DNA from: Paenalcaligenes faecalis
Lineage (GTDB): Bacteria > Pseudomonadota > Gammaproteobacteria > Burkholderiales > Burkholderiaceae_B
NCBI RefSeq assembly: GCF_027557445.1
Contig: NZ_CP106841.1
Coordinates: forward strand, 482,001 to 546,000
DNA: 64,000 nucleotides
Direction of reading: 5' to 3'
Made by a program: the position numbers and the translations under genes. Shown here piece after piece: positions 42,372 to 51,840 of this stretch. Every line of letters starts with the position of its first letter. Positions within the stretch are counted from its first letter, which is position 1. The notes under the pieces were generated by a model. That model was not told the DNA's origin and did no database searches. It saw only the letters and a list, made by a program, of their open reading frames with translations.

Positions 42372-44024
42372 TTAATGATTCACCTTCAGCATTTCTTTGG
42401 CGTGTTCACGAGTAGTGGCCGTAATTTCGATGCCTCCTAACATTCGTGATATTTCTTCAATGCGTTGATCAACGGTTAAGTGTTGTATTTTGGATACGGT
42501 TTGGCTGCCATTAGAGGCTTTGCTAACCAGAAAGTGGTTGTCCCCACAGGCCGCAACTTGGGGTAGGTGAGTCACGCAGAGCACTTGGTGGCGTTGTCCT
42601 AGTTCATGTAGCAGGCGTCCTACTACCTCGGCAATGGCACCACCGATACCGCTGTCTACCTCATCAAATATCAGGGTAGGGACGCGTGCAGCTTGACTCG
42701 CAATCACAGATAAAGCGAGTGAAATCCGTGCCAGCTCACCTCCAGATGCAACCTTTGCTAATGCAGATGGGGCGACCCCAGCATGGCCCGCCACTAAAAA
42801 CTCTACTTTTTCATTACCGTGTGCGCTAGGTTCCGCAGGATTAAGTTGAACGACAAACTGTCCTCCTTGCATGGAGAGCTGTTGCATGGCCTGAGTGACT
42901 TGTTTGCTTAGGTTTTGACTGATGACTAAACGAGCTTGGCTCAGTTGCTCAGCAAGCCCGTTATATGATTTATGGGCTTTTTCTACAGCAGCAAGTAAAG
43001 CAGCAGAGTCAACCGATTGTTGTAGTTGCTGCTGTCGCTCCAGCAGCTGCTCTAATCGCGCAGGCAGGTCTTCGGGCTCGCATTTATGTTTGCGAGCCAA
43101 GTTAAAAGCAACTGACATCATGTGATCAATATGAGCTAAACGTTCTGGGTCTAGCTCTACATCAGTCAAGTAGCTGTTTAAGTCTGAGATGCTTTCGGCA
43201 CAGGCGATCTGCGCAGATTCTAGTGTTTGATAAATATTCAGCAGATTCGGGTCGTGACTTAATACAGATTGCAAACTAGACAAAGCGGCATGTAAAACGG
43301 CGATAGCACCACTTTCATCATTTTCTAGCAAGTGTAGGCTGCGACCCGCGCTATCCAGTAGCGATTGAGCATGAGCTAGGCGCTGATGTTCTTGAGTTAA
43401 ATTTTCCCAGTCACCAGCACCTAAGCCTAAATCAGAAAGCTGTTGAATTTGCCAATCCAGCAGCTCTAGCTCTTGGGCATTGGCTTGTGCGCTGTGTTGG
43501 GCATTGTCATAAGAGGCTTGGGCTTTTTGCCATTGCTGCCATGCTTGGGTAACTTGATGGCTAAGGGCTATGTGTTGACCTTGCGTATCTAAAATAGCGT
43601 AATGACTTTGTGGGTTGAGTAGGCTTTGGTGAGCATGTTGGCCATGAATATCAATCAACATTGCGCCTAATTCTTTTAGCTGGGCAACGGTAGAGGGACT
43701 GCCGTTGATATAGGCTCGGCTACGACCTTGGGCATCAATGACTCGTCGTAAAATGAGTTCGTCGTCATCTATAGCAATGTCATGTTCCTTTAACCACGCT
43801 AACACAAGAGCGTCGGGCTCAAAGGTTGCTATGATTTCGGCGCGTTCGGATTGTTGGCGTACGACACTTGCATCGCCACGTCCACCTAATGCTAAGGACA
43901 AGGCATCAATTAAAATGGATTTACCTGCACCCGTTTCACCAGAGAAAACAGTGAAACCAGTATCAAACTCGATGTGGTTTTGATCCACAATAACAAAGTC
44001 GCGTAGATGTAATGATCGTAGCAT
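42372..44024 (-). CDS. recN: DNA repair protein RecN
   Basis: 550 residues, SMC-like. N-terminal Walker A FSGETGAGKSILIDALSLALGGR (about 28-50), a central coiled coil (about 150-360, Gln/Ala/Leu rich), and C-terminal signature ASGGELARISLALSVI plus Walker B TLIFDEVDSGIGG. RecN helps to hold and repair double-strand breaks before RecA pairing. It follows nadK on the same strand with a 6-base gap, a common pairing in beta- and gammaproteobacteria. Confidence 0.96.
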   Translation of the reverse strand: MLRSLHLRDFVIVDQNHIEFDTGFTVFSGETGAGKSILIDALSLALGGRGDASVVRQQSERAEIIATFEPDALVLAWLKEHDIAIDDDELILRRVIDAQGRSRAYINGSPSTVAQLKELGAMLIDIHGQHAHQSLLNPQSHYAILDTQGQHIALSHQVTQAWQQWQKAQASYDNAQHSAQANAQELELLDWQIQQLSDLGLGAGDWENLTQEHQRLAHAQSLLDSAGRSLHLLENDESGAIAVLHAALSSLQSVLSHDPNLLNIYQTLESAQIACAESISDLNSYLTDVELDPERLAHIDHMMSVAFNLARKHKCEPEDLPARLEQLLERQQQLQQSVDSAALLAAVEKAHKSYNGLAEQLSQARLVISQNLSKQVTQAMQQLSMQGGQFVVQLNPAEPSAHGNEKVEFLVAGHAGVAPSALAKVASGGELARISLALSVIASQAARVPTLIFDEVDSGIGGAIAEVVGRLLHELGQRHQVLCVTHLPQVAACGDNHFLVSKASNGSQTVSKIQHLTVDQRIEEISRMLGGIEITATTREHAKEMLKVNH

Positions 44025-44030
44025 GGTGAA

Positions 44031-44924
44031 TTACTCGTTTTCGTCTGCGGGCATACGGTTCCAATCTAATTTTTGCCGTAAGGTAGAGAAAAAGCTATAG
44101 CCTTCGGGATGAATAAAGCGCACGGTATGCTGAGCACGGCGAATATCAATACGATCACCAGCCTGACAGTCCGACCACGCTTGCATATCAAAATGAACAC
44201 TGGCCCCGGTTTCGACTCGGCCTAGTGTTGTGATGGTAAGGCTAAGAGTGCTGCTATCAGGTACGACAACAGGGCGATTGGATAGCGTTTGCGGAGCAAC
44301 CGGAACCAAGAGCAGAGCATTTAAACTAGGATGTAATAAAGGGCCATTAGCGGCTAATGCATAGGCCGTTGAGCCAGTAGGAGTTGATACAATAACCCCA
44401 TCAGCTCGTTGACGATGCATAAAGATACCGTCTAGTTCGACCCGCAGCTCAATCAGACCTCCACGCCCAGCGCGGTTGATTACAATGTCATTGAGCGCAA
44501 TACCAGAATGGAGTATTTGGCCATCACGTACAATGCGGCCCTCAAGTAAGCTGCGTTCTTCTGCCTGATAGTTACCGGCAATAACACTAAGCAATGCCTC
44601 GTTAGCATTATTTAGTGGGATGTCTGTAATAAAGCCTAAGCGACCATGGTTAATACCAATTAAGGGGACATCGTAGTTGGCGAGCTTACGGGCTGCTCCG
44701 ATCATGGTGCCATCACCGCCCATAATGACAGCTAAATCAGCCTGAGTGCCAATTTCCTCGTAGCTAAGGGTAGGTAGCTCTGTAATACCAGAGAACCGAG
44801 CTGTATCTGCCTCTACAAGCACCTGACAGCCAACTTGTTGAAGTGTTGTAGCGAGCGCACGTAAGGGTGCGTCTAGCCCGCTATCTTGATAGCGGCCAAT
44901 AATTGCCACCGACTTAAAATGCAT
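44031..44924 (-). CDS. nadK: NAD kinase
   Basis: 297 residues. NAD kinase phosphorylates NAD to NADP. The GGDGT motif (LAVIMGGDGTMIGAARKL), the NDIVINR block and PTGSTAYALAANGPLLHPS are all present. It is divergent from hrcA and lies directly ahead of recN. Confidence 0.96.
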   Translation of the reverse strand: MHFKSVAIIGRYQDSGLDAPLRALATTLQQVGCQVLVEADTARFSGITELPTLSYEEIGTQADLAVIMGGDGTMIGAARKLANYDVPLIGINHGRLGFITDIPLNNANEALLSVIAGNYQAEERSLLEGRIVRDGQILHSGIALNDIVINRAGRGGLIELRVELDGIFMHRQRADGVIVSTPTGSTAYALAANGPLLHPSLNALLLVPVAPQTLSNRPVVVPDSSTLSLTITTLGRVETGASVHFDMQAWSDCQAGDRIDIRRAQHTVRFIHPEGYSFFSTLRQKLDWNRMPADENE

Positions 44925-45039
44925 GAGGTGAGACCTTATGATTTGTTAGATAATAATTAGATAGAATTATAGAGGCGCAAATATTTTTATGTTGCGCAAG
45001 TAATCAGTAACGAATCGTTAGTCCTATATATTAAAAGCC

Positions 45040-46047
45040 ATGGATGATAGAGCAAGTGCATTATTAAACGTCCTGATCGAGCGTTATATCGCTGATGGTC
45101 AGCCTGTGGGGTCTAGAACTCTCTCTAAAATGTTTGACCTATCTCCGGCAACCATTCGTAATGTCATGGCGGATCTTGAGGGTTTGGGGTTAATACATAG
45201 CCCCCATACCTCTGCTGGACGTATTCCTACGCCACAAGGTTATAGAATTTTTGCCGATCGTCTTTTAGCTGTTCAACAGCAGGAGTTTCCACTGGATGCT
45301 AATTTGACGCAGCAGTTGCCCATGTACGAGCCAGCTAAGGCGGTGTCTTGTGCCGCTGATTTACTGTCTAATTTGTCTCAGTTTGCAGGGGTTGTGTTAG
45401 CCCCTAAACGGGCTCAGACATTTAAGCAAATTGATTTTATACGCTTATCTGAAAAACGTGTGTTGTTGATTATCGTCACTCCTAGCGGAGATGTGCAAAA
45501 TCGTATCTTGTTTGTATCGCGTGATTACAATGAGTTAGAGCTAATAGAGGCCAGTAATTTCTTTAATCAGCATTTTTCTGGTATGTCTTTTGCACAGGTT
45601 AGGCATGCCTTATCTGGGGAGCTATCCTCATTGCAGCACAACATCTCTAAACTAATGCAGGCTGCCGTAGAGGCCGGAGCCACAGAGCCTGATTATGCTG
45701 ATGCCGTTGTCATTTCAGGGGAAAGTAAACTGTTGAGTGTCTCAGAAATGGTGGCTGATATGGATAAGTTGCGTCATCTGTTTGATCTTTTTGAGAAAAA
45801 AACGGACTGGTTGCACTTACTGGATGTTTCCCGTAAGGCCCAAGGCGTACAGATTTATATTGGAGGAGACTCTAATCTTGTGCCGTTAGACGAGGTCTCG
45901 GTCGTGACCGCCCCTTATGGTGTGGATGGACAAGTGCTCGGTACTTTGGGTGTGATTGGCCCATCACGTATGGCTTACGATAAAGTCATTCCGATTGTGG
46001 ATATTACGGCACGTATGTTGTCGAATGCCCTCAGTTATAACGCCTAA
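45040..46047 (+). CDS. hrcA: Heat-inducible transcription repressor HrcA
   Basis: 335 residues. N-terminal winged helix ([46 protein letters not shown]) and the effector part with GAF-like strands; C-terminal [19 protein letters not shown] is typical. HrcA normally represses groESL or dnaK through CIRCE elements. I see no CIRCE in this window, where grpE and dnaK carry sigma-32 promoters, so its targets must lie elsewhere. The ribosome binding site is weak. hemH begins 11 bases later. Confidence 0.95.
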   Translation: MDDRASALLNVLIERYIADGQPVGSRTLSKMFDLSPATIRNVMADLEGLGLIHSPHTSAGRIPTPQGYRIFADRLLAVQQQEFPLDANLTQQLPMYEPAKAVSCAADLLSNLSQFAGVVLAPKRAQTFKQIDFIRLSEKRVLLIIVTPSGDVQNRILFVSRDYNELELIEASNFFNQHFSGMSFAQVRHALSGELSSLQHNISKLMQAAVEAGATEPDYADAVVISGESKLLSVSEMVADMDKLRHLFDLFEKKTDWLHLLDVSRKAQGVQIYIGGDSNLVPLDEVSVVTAPYGVDGQVLGTLGVIGPSRMAYDKVIPIVDITARMLSNALSYNA

Positions 46048-46058
46048 ATTTTATTATT

Positions 46059-47129
46059 ATGTGCTCAAAAAAATACTATGATGAAACTGCGGACAGCAGT
46101 TTGTTAGATCCTCAGATCCGAACCGTGCCTACCCCTCGTGTTGGGGTGCTCTTAGTTAATTTAGGTACGCCAAACACCGCCTCAGCGCGTGATATTCGCC
46201 GTTATCTAGGCGAATTCCTTTCCGATCAGCGTGTGGTAGAGCTGCCGCCTGCCTTGTGGCAGATTATTTTACGTGGGTTTGTGCTGCCTTTCAGACCGCG
46301 TAAATTGGTGGATAAATACCAGTCTATCTGGATGGAGCAAGGCTCTCCGTTGCTGGTTTATAGTCAGGCTCAAGCCGATGGTTTGCAGCAACAGCTCGAG
46401 GGCAGAGGACACAGCATTCCTGTGCGCTTAGCCATGCGCTATGGCCAGCCTGCCATGCATCAGGTGTTAAATGAATTAACGGCCTTAGGCTGTGAGCGCA
46501 TTTTAATGGTGCCGTTGTACCCACAGTACGCGGCAAGCACGACTGCAACTGCGGTAGATGAGTTGAATCGTTATTTGCAAAAACGACGTAATCAGCCTGA
46601 AACCCGCTTTGTGAAAAGCTATTGTCAGCACCCAGGTTATATACAACCGTTGGTGCAAAGCATTCTACGACAATGGCAAACAGGACCTAAGCCGCAAAGA
46701 TTGCTGCTGAGCTTTCATGGCGTACCTATACGTACGATAAAAGCAGGTGACCCTTATTATCGCGAGTGTATGCTTACCGCTGCCGCGGTGCGCGAGGCCT
46801 TGGTCGACCAAGATGTGCCGGTTTTTAGTAGTTTCCAGAGTCGTTTTGGTGCGGAGCGCTGGCTAGAACCCTATACCGAACCGACTTTGCGTCAATGGGC
46901 CAAAGAAGGCGTAGAGTCTGTCCATGTAGTGTGCCCTGGTTTTTTAGCCGATTGTTTAGAAACACTAGAGGAAATTCAACAAGAGTGTCGTGATGCTTTC
47001 CTAGAGGATGGTGGGAAAAGCTTTGCGTATATACCCTGTCTAAATGATGACGCGGCTTGGATTCAAGGTCTGTGCGACATTGTGTTGCAAAATTTAAGTG
47101 GTTGGAACCTTGGCAGCGTAGAAAATTAG
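46059..47129 (+). CDS. hemH: Ferrochelatase
   Basis: 356 residues. HemH inserts Fe(II) into protoporphyrin IX, the last step of haem synthesis. Landmarks: VGVLLVNLGTPN, DIRRYLGEFLSDQRVVELP, LYPQYAASTTATA, the active-site His in LLLSFHGVPIRTIKAGDPYY near residue 219 and VVCPGFLADCLETLEEI with the conserved Glu. The position between hrcA and grpE is the order seen in Bordetella and relatives. Confidence 0.96.
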   Translation: MCSKKYYDETADSSLLDPQIRTVPTPRVGVLLVNLGTPNTASARDIRRYLGEFLSDQRVVELPPALWQIILRGFVLPFRPRKLVDKYQSIWMEQGSPLLVYSQAQADGLQQQLEGRGHSIPVRLAMRYGQPAMHQVLNELTALGCERILMVPLYPQYAASTTATAVDELNRYLQKRRNQPETRFVKSYCQHPGYIQPLVQSILRQWQTGPKPQRLLLSFHGVPIRTIKAGDPYYRECMLTAAAVREALVDQDVPVFSSFQSRFGAERWLEPYTEPTLRQWAKEGVESVHVVCPGFLADCLETLEEIQQECRDAFLEDGGKSFAYIPCLNDDAAWIQGLCDIVLQNLSGWNLGSVEN

Positions 47130-47215
47130 CCTAAAATAAAACTGTTTGTCCGTGTTGCTAATAGGAATAAATTCCTTCGTTTAGTAACAGCGGTCTTTTG
47201 TTCAGGAATGATCTG

Positions 47216-47776
47216 ATGCTTAGAAAAAATCCTCGGGGTGATTACCCGGTAGTACACGAAACTGCTTTTGTTGACCCTACCGCTGTGTTGTGTGGGCGTA
47301 TTGAGGTAGGAGCCCACGTTTTTATTGGGCCATATGCCGTCATTCGTGCAGATGAATTGGATGAGAATGGTCATTTAGAGCCTATTGTTATTGGGGCTAA
47401 CTCCAACATTCAAGATGGGGTGGTCATTCACTCTAAAGACGGTGCAGCAGTAACAATTGGCGAGCATACTTCTATTGCTCACCGCTCTATTGTGCATGGT
47501 CCTTGCGTGGTAGGCAGCCATGTTTTTATTGGTTTTAACTCTGTGCTATTTAACTGTACAGTAGGTGATTCTGCTGTGGTACGTCATAACTGTGTGGTTG
47601 ATGGCCATGATATTCCAGAGCGTTTCTACTTGCCTTCTGCAACGGTTGTAATGGGTGAAACAGACCTTAGTACCTTAGATACGGTGCCTCAGTCAGCCAA
47701 GGATTTCTCGGAATCAGTGATGCACACTAACGTGTCATTAGCGCAGGCTTACCGCCGTATTCAGAATCAGTTTTAG
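47216..47776 (+). CDS. Gamma-class carbonic anhydrase-like hexapeptide protein
   Basis: 186 residues from the ATG at 47216, which has AGGA 8 bases upstream; a TTG 6 codons earlier is less likely. The chain is a left-handed beta helix of hexapeptide repeats with three potential zinc His (VIHSKDG, SIAHRSIVHGP) and VFIGFNSVLFNCTVGD. It belongs to the gamma carbonic anhydrase/PaaY-like family. Enzymatic activity is not certain from sequence. It sits between hemH and grpE. Confidence 0.82.
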   Translation: MLRKNPRGDYPVVHETAFVDPTAVLCGRIEVGAHVFIGPYAVIRADELDENGHLEPIVIGANSNIQDGVVIHSKDGAAVTIGEHTSIAHRSIVHGPCVVGSHVFIGFNSVLFNCTVGDSAVVRHNCVVDGHDIPERFYLPSATVVMGETDLSTLDTVPQSAKDFSESVMHTNVSLAQAYRRIQNQF

Positions 47777-47806
47777 TGCGACGGTATTAAAAAATAAAAA
47801 GTAGTA

Positions 47807-47834
47807 CTTGAAGTGGGGGCATTAGCCCCCATCT
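47807..47834 (+). promoter_or_regulatory. Sigma-32 promoter of grpE, overlapping a hairpin
   Basis: CTTGAAG (47807-47813), a 13-base spacer and CCCCATCT (47827-47834) fit the sigma-32 consensus (CTTGAAA-N13-CCCCATNT). The spacer and -10 also form a GGGGGC-ATTA-GCCCCC hairpin followed by a T-rich stretch, which may end the upstream transcript. Confidence 0.8.
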
Positions 47835-47878
47835 TTATTTCTATTGAATTATTTTTTGTATTTAACGTGGAGAACTTT

Positions 47879-48466
47879 ATGTCCGCACCAAAGCAACCGC
47901 AAGATAGCACCCTAGAATCAGCCGACCTAGAGCAACAAAACACGCCTATGGAAAACGAAGACTCAGTGCTTAATGATGCAGACAACGAGACCATTCAGTT
48001 TGCTGAAGACACGAATTTAGAGGCTGAGTTAACCGAGGCTCAAAACAAAGTTGCGGAATACCACGATCAGTTATTGCGCGCCAAAGCCGAAGTCGAAAAC
48101 ATTCGTCGTCGTGCCTCCGAAGATGTGGCAAAGGCGCGTAAGTTTGCCGTCGAAAGCTTTGCCGAAAGCTTAATTCCCGTTCGTGATAGTTTAGAGGCCG
48201 CTTTGGCACAGCCAGATCAAAGTCTAGAGGTCCTGAGCGAAGGGGTGGAAACCACACTGCGTCAATTAAATAGTGCATTTGAGCGCCATAAATTAGTCGA
48301 AATCGCCCCAGCTGCGGGTGATAAGTTTGACCCTCATGTACATCAAGCTATTTCAGCTATTCCTTCCGAGCAGGCCAAGGACTCGGTGGCACAACTATTG
48401 CAAAAAGGCTATGCCTTATCAGATCGTGTATTGCGACCTGCTTTAGTCATGGTGTCAGCAGGCTAA
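47879..48466 (+). CDS. grpE: DnaK nucleotide-exchange factor GrpE
   Basis: 195 residues from the ATG at 47879, preceded by GTGGAGAA. A frame opening at 47813 starts inside the sigma-32 promoter and is not used. The acidic N-terminus (about 1-60) is followed by a long helix ([40 protein letters not shown]) and the C-terminal beta domain [41 protein letters not shown]. GrpE releases ADP from DnaK and acts as thermosensor. Confidence 0.96.
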   Translation: MSAPKQPQDSTLESADLEQQNTPMENEDSVLNDADNETIQFAEDTNLEAELTEAQNKVAEYHDQLLRAKAEVENIRRRASEDVAKARKFAVESFAESLIPVRDSLEAALAQPDQSLEVLSEGVETTLRQLNSAFERHKLVEIAPAAGDKFDPHVHQAISAIPSEQAKDSVAQLLQKGYALSDRVLRPALVMVSAG

Positions 48467-48486
48467 TTATTTTGTTATGAATGGGG

Positions 48487-48514
48487 CTTGAAAAAGAAAA
48501 ACCTTACCCCATAT
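48487..48514 (+). promoter_or_regulatory. Sigma-32 promoter of dnaK
   Basis: CTTGAAA (48487-48493), 13-base spacer, CCCCATAT (48507-48514): a perfect or near-perfect match to the sigma-32 consensus, 64 bases ahead of the dnaK start. No CIRCE repeat is present. Confidence 0.9.
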
Positions 48515-48577
48515 ATGTATTAACTAATTAATTTGTTGCAGTTAACTGCAAATTCAAATACAGGCTAGGAAGAAAAA

Positions 48578-50497
48578 ATGGGCAAAATTATTGGTATTGA
48601 CTTAGGTACAACTAACAGCTGTGTATCTGTTCAAGAAGGCGATCAAATTCGCATTATCGAAAACGCCGAGGGTACACGTACTACCCCTTCCATTGTTGCA
48701 TACATGGAAGACGGTGAGGTCTTAGTTGGGGCTCCAGCTAAACGTCAAGCTGTAACGAATCCTGCTAACACAATTTTTGCTGTAAAACGCTTAATCGGTC
48801 GTCGTTTTGACGAGAAAGCCGTACAGCAAGACATCGAAAAAATGCCTTACAAAATCGTTAAGGCTGATAACAATGACGCATGGGTCGAAGCCCAAGGCAA
48901 AGCCTTAGCTCCCCAGCAAGTCTCCGCTGACATTTTACGTAAAATGAAAAAAACAGCTGAAGACTACTTAGGCGAGGAAGTCACAGAGGCGGTTATTACG
49001 GTCCCTGCTTACTTTAATGATAGCCAGCGTCAGGCAACCAAAGACGCCGGTCGTATTGCTGGCCTAGACGTTAAACGCATCATTAACGAACCAACTGCCG
49101 CTGCATTGGCTTTTGGTTTAGATAAAGCAGCAAAAGGCGATAGCAAAATTGCCGTGTATGACTTAGGTGGTGGTACTTTTGACGTATCCATCATTGAAAT
49201 TGCTGATATTGATGGCGAAAAACAATTCGAGGTGTTATCCACAAACGGTGATACGTTCTTGGGTGGCGAGGATTTTGACCAGTCTATTATTGATTACATC
49301 ATTGCCGAGTTCAAAAAAGAGAGCGGTGCTGATTTATCTAAAGACGTATTGGCTCTTCAGCGCCTAAAAGAAGCCGCTGAAAAAGCAAAAATTGAGCTGT
49401 CCTCCACAACTCAAACCGAAATCAACCTGCCTTACATTACGGCAGATGCTTCCGGTCCTAAACACTTGAACCTGAAAATTACACGTGCCAAGCTTGAGTC
49501 TTTGGTTGCTGACTTAATCGAGCGCTCCTTAGCTCCTTGTCGCACTGCTCTCGAAGACGCGGGTGTAAAAATCGGTGATATTGATGACGTGATTTTGGTC
49601 GGTGGTATGACTCGCATGCCTAAAGTCCAAGAGAAAGTCAAAGAGTTCTTTGGTCGTGATCCACGTCGTGACATTAACCCTGACGAAGCCGTTGCCAGTG
49701 GTGCCGCCATTCAAGGTTCTGTGTTGTCCGGTGACCGTTCTGACGTGTTGCTATTGGACGTAACACCCCTATCCTTAGGTATTGAGACCTTGGGTGGTGT
49801 TATGACCAAAATGATTCAGAAAAACACGACAATTCCAACGCGTCACTCACAGGTTTTCTCTACTGCAGATGATAACCAACCTGCGGTGACGATTAAGGTA
49901 TTCCAAGGCGAACGAGAAATTGCTGCTGGCAACAAAGCATTAGGCGAGTTCAACCTAGAGGGTATTCCACCTTCACGTCGTGGTGAGCCTCAAATCGAAG
50001 TCACTTTCGATATTGATGCAAACGGGATCTTGAATGTGTCTGCAAAAGATAAAGGCACAGGTAAAGAAAACAAAATCACGATTAAAGCCAGCTCCGGTTT
50101 GTCCGAGGAAGAAGTACAACGCATGATGGCCGATGCTGAGGCTCACGCCGAAGAAGACCGTCGTATTGCCGAGATTGCAACAGCTCGCAACCAAGGTGAG
50201 GCCCTTGTTCACTCCACTCGTAAGTCCCTAGAAGAATACGGTGACAAACTAGAGGCAGCTGAAAAAGAAGCCATCGAAACAGCGATGACTGAACTCGAAG
50301 AAGCACTTAAAGGCGATGATAAAGACGCCATTGACAGCAAAACAGAGGCTCTGACAACTGCTGCTCAAAAGCTAGGTGAGAAAATTTATGCAGATATGCA
50401 AGCGCAGCAAGGGCAGCCAGGTGCTGAAGCCGAGGCGCAACCTGCAGATGACAACGTTGTTGACGCAGACTTCAAAGAAGTTAAACGCGATCAGTAA
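48578..50497 (+). CDS. dnaK: Molecular chaperone DnaK (Hsp70)
   Basis: 639 residues. ATPase domain begins [15 protein letters not shown] and includes [21 protein letters not shown] and [11 protein letters not shown]; the substrate domain follows [17 protein letters not shown] with the helical lid to the acidic C-terminus that ends near [10 protein letters not shown]. Its ATP cycle is driven by DnaJ and GrpE, encoded on either side. A good SD (AGGAAG) precedes the ATG. Complete. Confidence 0.98.
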   Translation: MGKIIGIDLGTTNSCVSVQEGDQIRIIENAEGTRTTPSIVAYMEDGEVLVGAPAKRQAVTNPANTIFAVKRLIGRRFDEKAVQQDIEKMPYKIVKADNNDAWVEAQGKALAPQQVSADILRKMKKTAEDYLGEEVTEAVITVPAYFNDSQRQATKDAGRIAGLDVKRIINEPTAAALAFGLDKAAKGDSKIAVYDLGGGTFDVSIIEIADIDGEKQFEVLSTNGDTFLGGEDFDQSIIDYIIAEFKKESGADLSKDVLALQRLKEAAEKAKIELSSTTQTEINLPYITADASGPKHLNLKITRAKLESLVADLIERSLAPCRTALEDAGVKIGDIDDVILVGGMTRMPKVQEKVKEFFGRDPRRDINPDEAVASGAAIQGSVLSGDRSDVLLLDVTPLSLGIETLGGVMTKMIQKNTTIPTRHSQVFSTADDNQPAVTIKVFQGEREIAAGNKALGEFNLEGIPPSRRGEPQIEVTFDIDANGILNVSAKDKGTGKENKITIKASSGLSEEEVQRMMADAEAHAEEDRRIAEIATARNQGEALVHSTRKSLEEYGDKLEAAEKEAIETAMTELEEALKGDDKDAIDSKTEALTTAAQKLGEKIYADMQAQQGQPGAEAEAQPADDNVVDADFKEVKRDQ

Positions 50498-50523
50498 TTT
50501 GCAGATAGCTTATTAATGCACAA

Positions 50524-50564
50524 GCCCGGTTTCTGGATCTCCCAGAGATCGGGCATTCTTGTTT
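50524..50564 (+). terminator. Hairpin between dnaK and dnaJ
   Basis: GCCCGGTTTCTGG (50524-50536) pairs with CCAGAGATCGGGC (50542-50554), 13 positions with two wobbles, followed by a weak T-rich ATTCTTGTTT. It could partly terminate after dnaK so that less DnaJ than DnaK is made. Confidence 0.55.
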
Positions 50565-50596
50565 ACTAGGATAGCGTTTTAACGCTTACAGTCTAT

Positions 50597-51733
50597 ATGG
50601 CAAAACGTGACTTTTATGAAGTGCTAGGTCTGGCAAAGAATGCATCAAAAGATGATATTCGCAAAGCCTATCGCAAACTAGCAATGAAATATCATCCGGA
50701 TCGAAATCCGGATAGCAAAGAGGCTGAGGACAAGTTTAAAGAGGTCAAAGAGGCCTACGAGATCTTGTATGACGAAGACAAGCGCGCAGCCTATGACCGT
50801 TATGGCCATGCCGGTGTCGATCCAAATGGAATGAGTGGCATGGGTGGCGGCGGCATGGGCGGTGGTGACTTTGCAGATGCCTTTGGTGATATTTTCGGTG
50901 ATATCTTCGGTGGTGGTCGTCGAGGTGGTGGCGGTGGTGGACCTCGTGTTCAACGAGGCGCAGACTTGCGTTACTCCTTAGAAATTAGCCTAGAACAAGC
51001 CGCTACAGGATATGAAACTGAAATTCGTGTTCCTAGCTGGGAAAACTGTGATACGTGTAAAGGCTCCGGTGCTAAACCCGGCACATCACCTCGTACATGT
51101 AGTACATGTAATGGGGCGGGTGCTGTGCGTATGCAGCAGGGCTTTTTCAGTGTGCAGCAGACATGTCCCACATGTCATGGCACAGGCCAAGAAATTACTG
51201 ATCCATGTACCTCATGTGATGGGGTAGGTCGTGTTCGTAAAACCAAAACACTACAAGTAAATATTCCTGCTGGTATTGATGATGGTATGCGTATTCGATC
51301 TTCAGGCAATGGTGAGCCAGGCGTGAACGGTGGGCCCCCAGGAGACCTTTATGTAGAAATTCATCTTAAAAAGCACGGCATCTTTGAACGTGAAGATGAT
51401 GATCTGCATTGCGAGTTAACAATCCCCTTTACTACGGCTGCACTTGGCGGTGAGATCGAGGTTCCAACGCTAACTGGACGTGGTGAGATATCCATACCAG
51501 AGGGTACGCAGGCTGGAAAAGTATTCCGTCTACGTGGCAAAGGTATTAAAGGCGTTCGCTCTAGTTACCCTGGTGACTTATATTGTCATATTCAGGTAGA
51601 GACTCCCGTTCGGTTGTCAGAGGAACAAAAAACGATTTTACGTCAGTTCGAAGAGTCGTTATCCGGCGGTGGGGACAAACACTCTCCAAAGAGTCAGTCT
51701 TGGACCGATAAGGTGAAAAGTTTTTTTTCCTAA
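50597..51733 (+). CDS. dnaJ: Co-chaperone DnaJ (Hsp40)
   Basis: 378 residues of type I DnaJ. J domain about 1-70 with HPDRNP; a Gly-rich linker; four CxxCxGxG zinc repeats ([36 protein letters not shown]) at about 150-215; and the C-terminal substrate domain. It stimulates the DnaK ATPase and delivers clients. It is followed by a strong terminator shared with the convergent peptidase gene. Confidence 0.97.
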   Translation: MAKRDFYEVLGLAKNASKDDIRKAYRKLAMKYHPDRNPDSKEAEDKFKEVKEAYEILYDEDKRAAYDRYGHAGVDPNGMSGMGGGGMGGGDFADAFGDIFGDIFGGGRRGGGGGGPRVQRGADLRYSLEISLEQAATGYETEIRVPSWENCDTCKGSGAKPGTSPRTCSTCNGAGAVRMQQGFFSVQQTCPTCHGTGQEITDPCTSCDGVGRVRKTKTLQVNIPAGIDDGMRIRSSGNGEPGVNGGPPGDLYVEIHLKKHGIFEREDDDLHCELTIPFTTAALGGEIEVPTLTGRGEISIPEGTQAGKVFRLRGKGIKGVRSSYPGDLYCHIQVETPVRLSEEQKTILRQFEESLSGGGDKHSPKSQSWTDKVKSFFS

Positions 51734-51782
51734 AGCCGAAAAAACGCGTTCGATGGCGTGAGAAAAGGCACTAAAAAAATAT

Positions 51783-51815
51783 ACCCGCTCTATATTTATT
51801 AGAGCGGGTTTTTTT
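51783..51815. terminator. Bidirectional terminator after dnaJ
   Basis: ACCCGCTCTA (51783-51792) pairs with TAGAGCGGGT (51800-51809), followed by seven T. A-run on the other side makes it work for the convergent M16 peptidase gene as well. Confidence 0.93.
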
Positions 51816-51840
51816 ACTTCTATCTTTAGTAGCTATGGGT

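Noticed and set aside
47813-47878. Longer GrpE with an N-terminal hydrophobic extension
   Set aside because: That start lies inside the sigma-32 -35/-10 region; the ATG at 47879 has a ribosome binding site and gives the standard protein.
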